From contig NC_052613.1 in the NCBI RefSeq assembly GCF_016545825.1, positions 44,064,112 through 44,128,111 on the forward strand: 64,000 nt of DNA. Reading direction: 5' to 3'. The notes under the pieces were generated by a model. It saw only the letters and a program-made list of their open reading frames with translations. It had not been told where the DNA came from and ran no database searches. Shown here piece after piece: positions 15,780 through 26,069 of the stretch (its first letter is position 1; every line of letters starts with the position of its first letter). The translations under genes and the position numbers were made by a program. The stretch comes from Eucalyptus grandis (lineage: Eukaryota > Streptophyta > Magnoliopsida > Myrtales > Myrtaceae).

Positions 15780-16612
15780 CTACTCTACCCAATGCCTTTG
15801 GGAAAGGAAGAAGCATATCGTTGATTTACCTTATGAACAAGATTTTTCTGAAATTAAAATACCTACCAAAGCCCGCCTTGACATTATGAATCAAGAAGTT
15901 TTGAAATTCTGTCAAGCGAAATACAAGACCTCTTGAATAAAAACTCATAAGAAAAAGCCAATCACCATGGAGTTGTTCTGCTTTTTTATGTCAATAAAAA
16001 TGCCGAACTAGAAAGAGGAGTTCCTGTGTTAGTTATTAATTATAAACCTCTTAATACAGCCCTTAGATGGATAAGATATCTTATACCCAATAAAAAGATT
16101 TGCTAAACAGACTTTGTAGATCAAAATTATTTTCAAAATTTGACGTGAAGTCAAGATTTTGGCAAATACAAATCTGTGAAAAGGATAAATACAAAACAGC
16201 TTTTACTTCCTTTTGGTCAATATGAATGGAATGTTATGCCATTCGGTCTCAAAATGCCCATTCAAAATTCCAAAGAATCATGAATGATATCTTCAATCCT
16301 TATTCAGATTACATCATAGTTTATATAGATGATGTTCTAGTTTTTTCCTCTAATATAGAACAACATTTCAAACATCTTTCTACTTTCATAAAAATAATTA
16401 TACAAAATGGTCTAGTAGTCTCTCCCACTAAGATTGCACTATTCCAGACCAGAATTAGATTTCTAGGTCATTACATCCATTTAGGTACTATAACCCCAAT
16501 AGAAAGATCAATTTCTTTTACCGATAAATTTCCAGATGAGATTAAAGACAAAACTCAATTACAAAGGTTTTTGGGTAGTCTCAATTATATTTTAGATTTC
16601 TTCCCAATATAA
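15780..16612 (+). pseudogene. Endogenous caulimovirid: reverse transcriptase remnant
   Basis: The palm region is clearest in 16226-16612, with the YIDD catalytic box at 16322-16333 followed by VLVFS and an RFLGHYI element, then an LQRFLGSLNY element at the start of the connection region. This is reverse transcriptase of the pararetrovirus/Gypsy clade. The fingers region upstream (15780-16225) is in pieces with internal stops, so the enzyme is not encoded intact. Confidence 0.85.
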
Positions 16613-17110
16613 ATATCCTTTGCAAACCTTTACATCAAAGGCTTCGTAAGGATCCTCCACCCGGACTTCGGTCCATACAGACATTGTCAAACAAATAAAA
16701 ATGCATGTAAAAGATATACCATGCTTACACCTTGCTGACCCTTCTGCTTTCAAAATAGTTGAAACATATGCTTTAGAATTAGGATATGGTGGCGTTCTCA
16801 AATAGGTCAAAAACAACAAAGAACAAGTTGTTCAGTTTATATCAAAACATTGGAATTCCACTCAACAAAATTATTCGACAATTAAAAAAGAAATACTTGC
16901 TATAGTTTTATCTATATCAAAATTCCAAGGAGATTTATTAAACCAAAAATTTCTCTTACGAATTGATTGCAAATCAGCCAAAGACATTTTACAAAAAGAC
17001 GTTTTAAATATTGCATCAAAACAGATTTTTGCGATGGCAAAGCCATACTTTCAGTATTTGATTTTGACATTGAATTTATAAATGGTTCTTCAAATTCATT
17101 ACCTGATTTT
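16613..17110 (+). pseudogene. Endogenous caulimovirid: RNase H remnant
   Basis: Continuing from the connection region, the reading contains a segment around 16755-16790 (IVETYALELGYGG) in the position of the first RNase H acidic motif; that motif is not well preserved here. A stop is present at about 16804. A later strand containing RIDCKS (about 16960) and a segment near 17090 match the end of the domain. Confidence 0.65.
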
Positions 17111-17145
17111 CTCACAAAGAGAATTTTTTACAGGGGATACCAATA

Positions 17146-18055
17146 TGCCAAGATCCAAAAAGACAAAGATAAAGGCAAAGGCAAAGCCACTGCCGAACCC
17201 TCCAATACACACCAAAGCCAAAAGGCTTAACATCCGTCAAGACATGGCTCAAATGGCAGAAAACAACCAAACATTCTTATAGCAAACACCTTTGACAACA
17301 GAACCCATATCATCTCGAACTCATGCTAGCCTTTAATCAGTTAGCCAACATACTACCTAAAGAAACAATATTGTTACTTGCCCAGTCTTTACAAAACGTA
17401 AAGAAAGAGCCATCCAATGCCATAGAGGTAAGTAACAATCCTTCCCTACTTGCTACACAAAAACAAGCGGAATACAAAGAATTTCGAATGAGGTGGTTAT
17501 TAAGCCGTTGACAACCCTCCTTCTCAAAGATCAAAAATTTTCCCAAAACATCTTTTCAAAAAATATTGATCGTGGAAGATGGATTCTTCGATAAAGATCC
17601 AATCAAATTTGCAGAAAACATATTTCCAAAAATTGGCTTTTCAAACCTCACAATACAAACAAAACCCTTGCTTATTATGCGCAAATTTTAGTGGAAACAG
17701 AATCAAAGCAAGGTTCACTCACTTTGCCGATAAAAACAATACAAAATATCCTTTATTCCACTATATCCATCGCAAAGTCATACACCCTCACACTGGGAAG
17801 CCTCACCCCATACACCCAGAAAATTCCAAACCGACTTACCCAAAGCCTGCCATACTCCTCCTCATATACATACTGGGACTACCAACAAGCTTGGTGGAAC
17901 GCCTTTTTCTTTTACGTAATACAAATTTCCAACACACTCCTGGTTATTATTCTTCAAAGATAACTTCCCAAGACAAAGCTTACCAAACTGGTTTGACTCT
18001 GGTGGGATTTCTTTGGTCCTTTGGACATAATATTACACCCACAAATAAACAATGA
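17146..18055 (+). pseudogene. Endogenous caulimovirid: C-terminal region of unknown function
   Basis: After RNase H comes a very basic stretch (Lys/Ala/Pro-rich, 17146-17230), a stop, and several overlapping open pieces up to 18055. One of them, at about 17865-17900, carries an aromatic-rich YWDYQQAWWNAFF segment. I associate such segments with the end of integrated caulimovirid polyproteins but cannot assign a function. Frames switch repeatedly. Confidence 0.4.
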
Positions 18056-18559
18056 TACAAGATTTTCAGTGAACACTTCATACCAACACCTCATGATATA
18101 AGGTTCCCATGCCTTATGCATTTCTTTATAATATTCAAAATATCTTGGGTAATGGAATTTGAATACAATACATCAAATAAACCGGTGTATCATTTGTCCG
18201 AAAATACAAAACAAAATGGTGGGATGGATTCAGATTTCTTGATCAAGGATCCGAAGGCTGCCCGGTTAAAACATGGCTAAATAGCTAGAAAACCCAAATA
18301 ATCGCATCCCCATCAAATACATCGTTTTTACAGAAAAATCCATGGCAAGTGCACTTGCAAAGACAAAAAAATGTGAGAGGAATACCGCAACATCCTCGGG
18401 GCGATGCTCTCAGTGCGGAAGAATCACAATGTGGATCTTCCAAATCTCAATACAAATAAGACGGATCCTCCCCACATCACAAAATGGAAACACTAATGAA
18501 GACGATCACTACGGATCAATCGGGACGAGATTAAAATTCAAAGACAACACATGCGTATA

Positions 18560-18780
18560 CGTACAAGCGGCGCAAGGCTACACACCTGAGCGTAGTAGAC
18601 ATACACTGCTCATTGTTCACTATTCACTTACACTGCTCACTCTCATCGTTCACTTTTACACTGTTCAAAGACCTTTGTAGCACTTTCACCGTAGCACCCT
18701 CTATAAATACATTCGCTCGACATAGAAGAAGGGGGCTCGAAATTTTCCAGATTTCTCTCTTCTTCTCTCTCTCTCTCTCA
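18560..18780 (+). promoter_or_regulatory. Pararetroviral promoter-like segment with TATA box
   Basis: Repeated GTTCAC/TTCACT words (18595-18690) lead to TATAAATA at 18702-18709. A TC-rich tract starts about 50 bp further on (18753-18780). This arrangement at the 3' end of the viral unit matches the position of the promoter that makes the pregenomic RNA. Whether it is active, or influences the F-box gene 870 bp downstream, cannot be told from sequence. Confidence 0.5.
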
Positions 18781-18880
18781 CTTGTAAACCATCCTCCCTT
18801 CCATCTCCATCCTCATCTCTTCCATCTCCAAGCTCTCTTACCTTGTATCCCCTGGTTTCAAAGTAAGTTAGTTTTCATAT

Positions 18881-19576
18881 ACATAGTATATATATATATA
18901 TATAAAAGAAATAAGCTAAAAAAAAAAAAAAACAAAGAAGAAAGGGAAACAGGCAGCCCTTGGTGGGAGAATGGTTGACGGGGTGCGGGGAGCTCGATGA
19001 CGGTGGGGTGGTAGCGGCCAAGGCTACAAAAATTTAGCTTATTTTTGTCTATTTAATTTAAATAAATTTTGTATTAAAAATTATATTTGGATCAAAGTGA
19101 CATTGTTTTAACATTATATATCGTGTTTTAGCCACGGCATTGCCGTGTTGGAGAGAGAACATTTATAAAAAAAAAAGAAAAAGGAGAGAGCCATATTAAT
19201 ATTTTTTATTAATCAAGTTAGATGAAATTAATAAAATGACTATCATGTCAATTATACTATTTATATTTTCTAAGATTCAACTATAATTTCGTGATGTTCA
19301 CGTCACAAAGTTAGTTATGATTTTGAAATCATGGCGGTGTTACCTCGAACCTAAATTAGTAATTTCCAAAGAGAAGTAAAAACTAAAAAGAGTGTACCGC
19401 CATTCCTCCCCACTCCCCCGCTTCACCCCCGCAGCAACGCGCGTATAACTACCCTTCTCCGTCTTCCCCCACCAACTAACCCCCGCACAAGCTCAACGCC
19501 CTCCGTGCCTGTCCCGACACGACACCATCCCCCAGCAGCAAAGCCTCCCGAAGCTCCCCCCAATCATCCACCGGCG
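18881..19576. other. Intergenic region upstream of the F-box gene
   Basis: It holds a TA repeat (about 18889-18903), AT-rich sequence, a short palindrome (CACGGCATTGCCGTG near 19133) and a C-rich stretch from about 19400 that probably is the 5' UTR and core promoter of the F-box gene. I see no convincing TATA box. Confidence 0.4.
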
Positions 19577-20736
19577 ATGTCGGACTGCCTGCCGTCGCTG
19601 ACCACCATCAACTCCCTCTCCACCGACCTCATCGACCTCATCCTCTCCCTCCTCCCCGTCCCCTCCCTCCTCCGCGCCTCCTCCGTCTGCAAGCTCTGGC
19701 GCTCCATCATCACCTCCTCTTCAACCAATTCTAGCGCCGCCGGCCCTTCTTCTTCTTCTTCTTCTTCCCCCTGGTTCTTCCTCTACGGCATCCACAACAC
19801 CTCCTCCCGCAACAACCAGTCCTTCGCCTTCGACCCCCTCTCCGACGCCTGGTTCCGCCTCCCCACCCACACCCACCGCGCCTTCACCGCCTCCTCCGGC
19901 TTCCTCTTCACCACCACCCCGGCCTTCTCCTTCACCCGCGTCTTCCGCGACTCCTGGCGCTCCACCTCCCCGCTCCACTTCTCCCGCCTCAACCCCCTCC
20001 TCGCCGTCTTCCCCGACGACCGCGGCCCCGGCCCCGGCCCCGGCCTGCGGTTCGTCGTCGTCGGGGGCGACGGCTTCGTCGGCAACCTCGTCGACATCGA
20101 GGACCGGCTGGCGGTCGAGATTTACGACCCCGGTCCGACCGCTGGGACCTCTGCCCTCCCTTGCCCGCCGACTTCCGCCCCGGGAACTCGTCGCAGTCCC
20201 TGTCGTCGGCGCTCTTCCGCGGTAGGTTTTATGTGTTCGGGATCTATTCTAGCTTCGTGTCGTGCTTCGACCTGCGCGATCGGATCTGGAGCGACGTGCA
20301 GACTCTGAGACCGCCCGGGGTCCTGTTTTCTTTCTTGATCGCGTGTCGGCAACGGCTGGTCCTGGCGGGCATGTGCGTCGGGCCGAGCGGGCCGTCGTTT
20401 AACTTGTGGCAGATCGATGAGACGAGCATGGAATTCAGGGAAATCGCGATCATGCCCTCCAATTTGCTCAATGGGCTGGTCGATAGCGAGGAGGAAGATA
20501 AATTCGCGAGCTTGAAATGCGTTGGATCGGGTGATATGATTTATGTGTTTAATGAGGAGTATCATAAGAAGTACCCTGCTTGTGTCTGTGAGATTGGTAG
20601 TGATTATGGCAGGTGCAGCTGGAGGAGGCTACCGGATTTGCCATCTCCCGTGAATAAGTTCCACAAGGTCTTCAGCTTTTGTTCCGCCGTTTCAATTCAT
20701 ACTGTTCTTCACGGCGAAGCCGATGAAGCTACCTGA
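19577..20736 (+). CDS. F-box/kelch-repeat protein, one-base frameshift
   Basis: Probable substrate receptor of an SCF ubiquitin ligase: an N-terminal F-box binds SKP1 and a kelch-like beta-propeller binds the target. From ATG 19577 (context GGCGATGT) the protein starts [10 protein letters not shown] and has an F-box at residues 12-46 ([13 protein letters not shown]...CKLWRSI), then a propeller with FYVFGIYSS and [12 protein letters not shown] blades. Frame one is coding to about 20128; from there the second frame carries the conserved continuation ([12 protein letters not shown]) to the stop at 20734. One base appears to be missing in the CCCC run at 20128-20131. With that the length is about 386 residues in a single exon, normal for the family. 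Overall style resembles Arabidopsis At3g24760-like proteins, from memory. Codon use is very GC-rich at the 5' end. The in-frame upstream ATG at 19505 lacks conserved sequence, so I prefer 19577. Either a recent null allele or an assembly error. Confidence 0.85.
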
Positions 20737-22019
20737 CTGACTCGTCCTCCTGGGTGTGAATTGTGCCGGGGCTATCTATGCCTTGTGCCTAATGGCAGGT
20801 GTATAAGCATATGTGCCATTATATATCATTGTAAGCTGATATGTTTATAATCGTTTTGTTGCACATTGTAAGGATGTCATAGTTTGAATCTGTTACACCA
20901 GAAATTCTTTGTTCATGTTTACCTTATGTACTAAAATGTATTTGATCTTTCTGATAGAATTAAGGAAGAATAATGACTGTGCAACCTTTCTTTGCGAGTA
21001 AACTTTGCTTGTTTCAGCAACCTTTCCCTGTGCGTGTTGTCGACGTGGTGGTCTCATAACTGATACGTGGTCATTTCATGAATGTTACCCTAGGATACTT
21101 GTATGAGACTTCTCTTAAATGACATAGTCATTTTGTGCATTTACCTTGACGGCCTGTTGAGGTTCTACTTGGGTGCCGGAGTTATAGGTAAGACTTTACT
21201 CTATTTCCCTCTGCATGAGTAGCAGATTTGATGTTTGAGTCTTTGGTTTATTAATGGCATGGTTTGAAAAGGTTGTCACAGGGAGAATGATACTTCAGTT
21301 AGTTGAAGTTTTTACGGGGGAAATGTAAAGCAGATCTCTAAGGTTTTCGACAGTCCTGTGTTAGTGATGAGTTCGTGGTTCTACCTTCAAGTTCGATGTA
21401 GAGTTTTTCCTACGTATCAGTTTATCTGAACATCTGCGAGCGTTCTAACTTCTGGAGTGCTTGTCCTTCCATTATTATTCTCTATAGGGTAAGGAAATAT
21501 CCATTGTAAGGCCACTACAAATGTTAACTTCTGAAGGATAATGTGCATCATATGGCCATCTTGGATGGTCCAATTATTGTTAAGCTGCTGGTTTTTCCCT
21601 TTTTCTTTGGCCATATAGGAGTTGTCAATTGTTTTAGTAGGAATTTAGTTGAAAACTGCAGGATTATGGTCGAAGATTGTATACACTATACAGGAGAGAT
21701 GAAGGGTCGCTATATTCTCTCTTTCCTTCAAGTTTTCCCATCCAGAGGCATTGATCTAAAGCCTTCCTCAATATAGCAGTTATTAACATTTCTTTTGTAC
21801 TTCTTCACATTTTTGTCAGTTTTATTCTCTTATGAATTTCTTGATGTGCTTGTTCTTACTCTTTGTTGATGATTAATGCATCTATTGCGAGTAAGTTTTG
21901 CTAGAATGTTCTGAACATTCTTTCCCTGCAGTGAGAATTTGTGGATCCTGTTGTATCAATACTCTCACTTCTCTCTTTCCCCCGACTGTTGTAAAATTCA
22001 GTGTTGTTGCGCTTTGATA
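20737..22019. other. F-box gene 3' flank, no further gene
   Basis: AT-rich sequence with probable 3' UTR at its start. Open frames such as 21543-21776 show no domain. Nothing else is supported. Confidence 0.4.
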
Positions 22020-23480
22020 GTGACCAGTTCATAAAAGAAAGCTCATCTAGAGACTGTTCTAGTGCCATTTTCTTCATCACCAGGATAAGTTGCCTGGGTT
22101 CACATCCATGTCATATGCTGCTCCTAGTGTGCTTCTAGACATTCTATTTCAGATTCCTGTCCAAGCTTTACATTTTAGTGGTGGTGTACATGTTTAGCAT
22201 TCAAATACTGCAAATATCAATGTTCTGCCGTCCTGCCCATGGCTTTATCTCTTTGCTGTAATCAATGTTTTTCAGGTGAAGATAAATAATCATTTGAAAT
22301 CAGTTCTTCCACGTGACATTAGTTGCATTTGATTTCTGTCTCATGTTAATTCACAGAGAAGAAATAGACCGAAGCTGCACACTCGGATCGCCAGTTGGTT
22401 CCTCTTTCTTTCTTTCTTCAGCCCTGGCCGTGTACTGTCTACTTTGTGTAATTCTTTTAAATCTGTAATCTGTTACAGAATGACTATGCTAATGGTTAAT
22501 GTAGAAAAGTAGCTTCACGTGATTGCAATGAATTGTCCGCTTCATTACCACCACTCGAAATTTCCCGTCCCCTGCTTCAGTCCATTTTATTTTTTACTGG
22601 AAGTACCTGTTCCATAGAAAGCTCATCTAAAGCCTGTTCTGTAGTCATTTTCTTCATTGCTGATATACGGTGTTTGGGTTCACTTCCATGCATATGCTTC
22701 TCCTAGTATGTTTCTAGACAACGTATTTCAGTTTGCTCTGTTAAAGCTTTAATTTTTAGTGGAGATGCACATAATGTACATGTTTATCATTGAAATTCTG
22801 CAGTATTGATGCTTCTGCCGTCCTGCCTATGGCCTTTATATGATCAATGTTCTGAGGTGGAAATTGTTTGTCATTCATGATCCGAAATTGGTTTATCCCC
22901 AACATTAGTCGTGTGAGATTTTGTGAAACCCTGTTTTAAAAGTTTAAGTTATTAGATGAAGATGTGGCCTATTATTTAAATATTCTAATACACTTAGTCT
23001 GGTTTTTTTGGCTAGTACTAAGTGTAGAAATTTATTTGGGGAGACAAATGGACTTGGAAAAATTCCAACTCAAGACCTCTAACTTTGATACCATTTCAAA
23101 TTTTGTAGTATCACTATTAACTGTTCTAAAAGTTTAAGTTATTAGATGAAGATGTGATTTGTTATTTAAATATTCCAACAAGTTGCATTCGAAGTTGTGT
23201 CATGTTAACTTGGAAGAAGAACTAGGCCTAAGCAGCGCAACCCACATCACGTGATCGGTTTCCTTGTTCTTCTTTTATTACTTTAGGCAGTAGGGCCTGG
23301 TTGTGTACCGTCTACTTGTGTGTAATTCTTTTGGCATCTGCAACTTTGGTAGTGGTTCTTGTGGTGAAGTAGCTTCATGTGATTGCAGCGAATTGTCCGC
23401 TTCATTACCATCCACTGAATATTCACTGTTCCTGCTTCAGGTCCATTCTATTCTCTATTTGAAAGTACCTCCTCAAGACT
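22020..23480 (+). repeat. Diverged tandem duplication
   Basis: The segment 22030-22280 (AAAGCTCATCTA.AG...CTGTTCT, then GTTCTGCCGTCCTGCC) recurs at 22615-22860, and 22420-22615 (TGTACTGTCTACTT, then GAATTGTCCGCTTCATTACCA) recurs at 23295-23475. The two units are therefore head to tail. The second is longer by about 270 bp because a TRIM element sits in it (22912-23180). No coding potential is visible. Confidence 0.7.
22912..23180 (-). mobile_element. TRIM-like miniature LTR retroelement
   Basis: Two direct repeats of about 80 bp (22912-22992 and 23104-23180) share AAAAGTTTAAGTTATTAGAT and both run from TG to CA. Nine bases inside the right repeat is TGATACCA (23087-23094), the complement of the TGGTATCA initiator-tRNA primer site, so the element points leftwards. 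The flanks AGTCG (22907-22911) and AGTTG (23181-23185) are a 5-bp target duplication with one change. The other unit of the tandem duplication (near 22330) is uninterrupted at this place. It encodes no protein and would depend on proteins from an autonomous element. Confidence 0.75.
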
Positions 23481-24100
23481 TATTGTGATTCTAGTCGTTC
23501 GTTTTGTGATTTTTTTTTTTTTTTTAATGTCATCTACTTATTTGGTTGAAGACTGTGGTGAAAGATGTGGTTAAATTTCCACCGCAGGATCTGTCTTAGC
23601 AAGAGGAGACATAGAAGAAGGAAAGCGCTGCAGAAATGACCACACACTTTGTCCAAACTTGACAATGAAAAAGGATTTGCTTGGTCACTTTTTCTCCCAC
23701 ATCCTTTTCTCTTTAAGCAAACGGCAAATCAAGCGTTAGACTTTGGAAACCAATGATGTTGAGATGTCTTCATACGAGAAAATGAGTTTGAGAGACGTCG
23801 CTATTTTGACGGTGGACATGGTTTATCGTCTTGGTAAACTTTTACGCATCCCTTGTTGCACCTAGTTTTGTTATATACATTGGTGGGTTGTTGGCATTAG
23901 TTGGCAAACCATCAATCTTTACCGAGTGCGATGGTTCTTTTCATCCGGACCGCATCAACAGTTATAATCTTGAGACTGTCCACATCAATTTTGGAAGGGG
24001 CTAGTAGTCAGTTATAAATGTGAGGGAAAACCTAACCCTTTAAGCTAACTTTTAAGATAAGGGAGGATTGAAACAGTAGTATTAGAACTTGGTTGCTAAT
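23481..24100. other. No gene seen
   Basis: AT-rich with a T run near 23513-23525. No open frame of substance. Confidence 0.4.
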
Positions 24101-25290
24101 AAGTCTGTACCTAATAGCCACACGAGAGAGTTAAGTCTGGACCCAATAGCCACACGAGAGAGTTACAGGTTGTTCCTAATTTGACCCAAGTTTGATGTGT
24201 GAGAGGGAAATTGTTGACACTTGTCTCACATCAGTTGTAGAAACTCAGTTGCTAATAAGTTTGGACCCAACTCCCACATGGGAGAGTTACGGGTTGTTCT
24301 TGAGCCACACGGGAGTTACGAGTTGTTTTTGCTTTGATCCAAGCCCCGATACATCGATTGTAGAACCACAAGGGAGAGTTACGGGTAGTTCCCACTCCAA
24401 CACAGGCCCGATGTGTGAAGGGGGTATTGTTGAGGGAGAGTTACGGGTAGTGTGATCGATTGTAGAACTATAAGGGAGAATTACGAGTAGTTTCCACTCC
24501 AACACATCCCCAATGTGTGAAGGGGGGATTGTTGAGGGAGAGTCACAAGTAGTGTGAGGAAAAGCCATACAGTACTAACTTTTGGGGTGAGGGAGCACTC
24601 ATCACTAGTACCAAAACTCAATTGCCAATAAGTCTGGAACCAACGACCACATGGGAGAGTTACGGGTTGTTCCTACTCCAACCCAAGTCCGATGTACGGG
24701 AGAGTTATGAGTTGTTCCTGAGTTACATGAGAGAGTTACAGGTTGTTCTTGCTTCGACTCAAGCCCAACCACAAGGGAGAGTTACTGGTCCCAACATGTG
24801 AAGGGAGGATTGTTGAGGGAGAGTTATAGGTAGTGTGAGAAAAAAGCCGGGTAATACTAACATTTGGGGTGAGGGAGGACCGAAACCACCCAACACTAGT
24901 ATTAGAATTCGGTTGCCAATAAGTCTGGACCTAACAGCCACACAAGAGAGTTATGGGTTGTTTTGGGGTGAGGGAGCCAACACTAGTATTAGAACTCGGT
25001 TGCCAATAAACCCAACAGCCACACGGGAAAGTTATGGGTTGTTTCTGCTCTAATCTAAGTCAGATGTGTAAGGGAAAGATTGTTGACACTATCACACATC
25101 GGTTGTAAAAACTTGGTTGCCAACAAGTCTGGATCTAACAGTCACATGAATTTATAAGTGCGAGTAAAAGCCTGTTAATGATCACTAATAAGTTTAGACC
25201 TAACAATCACATGGAAAAGTTACAGATTATTCCTACTCCAACTCAAGTTGGATGTGTGAGAAGGAAATTATTGAGGCTATCGGGAAAGAC
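24100..25290 (+). repeat. Degenerate array built on a GGGAGAGTTACGGGTTGTT unit
   Basis: Blocks containing CACACGGGAGAGTTACGGG, then TTGTTCCTACTCCAAC, then GATGTGTGAAGGGGGGATTG, then TTGTTGAGG or TTGACACT..CACATC recur at least six times (near 24160, 24290, 24370, 24470, 24650, 24770, 24940, 25030, 25210) with different parts missing. The AAGGGGGGATTGTTGA piece looks like a polypurine tract joined to an LTR start, and TCACACATCGGTTGT resembles the start of short plant LTRs. I read this as nested or tandemly scrambled LTR-element ends. Open frames here are by-products of the repeat. Confidence 0.55.
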
Positions 25291-26069
25291 TAACTTTTAA
25301 GATCGAAATTTGAAAGTAAAAGGCCAAAGGTCGTCGAGCAAAATCTAGTAAATGAGGGTAGGGAAAGCGAGCATATACTTTAAGCAAGCGACTTTGGTAA
25401 TTAATAAAGTAAATCTCTAAATAGGTTACATGTTGTCGACAATTGCTCTCGGAGCGCTTGCTTAAATATGTTGTTCTTATATGAGAAAAAAATATCCACA
25501 ACAGTAAAAACGTCAGAAGCCCGTGACCTTTTTTTGTTCTTGGTCTTGGTGGAGGAGGTACCTTCCTCTGTAAGTTGAGACCTTGAAAGGAAAAGGAGAA
25601 GAACTTGCGCAGCAAGGGGCCTCGAGGAGGGCGTTCCGTGCGAACGAGGGTCAGGTCAGGCGTTTGCCGAGGGGAGGGGGGCACGTGCTCCACGTGACCG
25701 GGAGAGGAGATTCGCGTTGGATTGAATCATTCTGTCTCGCCCTAGGGGAAGGGAGCGCGTAAGCCCCCTCTCCTCCCCTTTCCAATCCAAGGGTCAAAAT
25801 TCCATCGAGATCGGTTCTCGTGCGAGGGCGCGCCACGTGTAAGGCCGCGCGCAGGCGAACAGCCCTCCCTCCCCCTCTCTCTCTCCCCCTAGGCTTTTGA
25901 GGTTTTAGCCCTTTTGTGGTTTTGCCTCAGCCACTCTCTCTCTCTCTCTCGCGGGGGCGTCGCTAGCTGTGCTGGTGCTGTGCTGTGCAGTGCTTTTTGC
26001 CTTGCGACTGGGGGGTTTTAGGGTTTTCTGCGACGCCGAGAGGAGGGGAGGAAGGAGCGACCGACGGCC
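25291..26069 (+). promoter_or_regulatory. Upstream region and 5' UTR of the Alba gene
   Basis: From 25600 the base composition becomes GC-rich, with G-box-like CACGTG at 25681-25686 and 25692-25697 and CCACGTGT near 25831. CT-rich runs at 25871-25890 and 25934-25950 precede the start codon, typical of a plant TATA-less promoter and leader. I see no clear TATA box and cannot fix the transcription start. Confidence 0.45.

Larger units (their letters stand above)
11640..18880 (+). mobile_element. Endogenous caulimovirid (pararetrovirus), degenerate, plus strand
   Basis: Remnants lie in the order movement protein, capsid, zinc knuckle, aspartic protease, reverse transcriptase, RNase H, a C-terminal unknown region, then a promoter-like segment. 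That order, the single direction, and the absence of an integrase or flanking LTRs are what a Caulimoviridae genome looks like after integration. The frame is broken many times by stops and frameshifts, so this copy cannot encode a working polyprotein. A Petuvirus- or florendovirus-like affiliation is my best guess from the domain order and the movement-protein/capsid style; it needs a phylogeny. End points are approximate: the left edge is a TA-rich run near 11640 and the right edge follows a primer-site-like match near 18853. Confidence 0.85.

Noticed and set aside
19721..20565. Minus-strand open frames opposite the F-box gene
   Set aside because: They are mirror frames of GC-rich coding sequence and lack domains; the plus-strand reading has the F-box and kelch motifs.
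24192..24568. Open frames with repeated SPSTIPPSHIG peptides
   Set aside because: They simply translate the degenerate repeat array and change frame between units.
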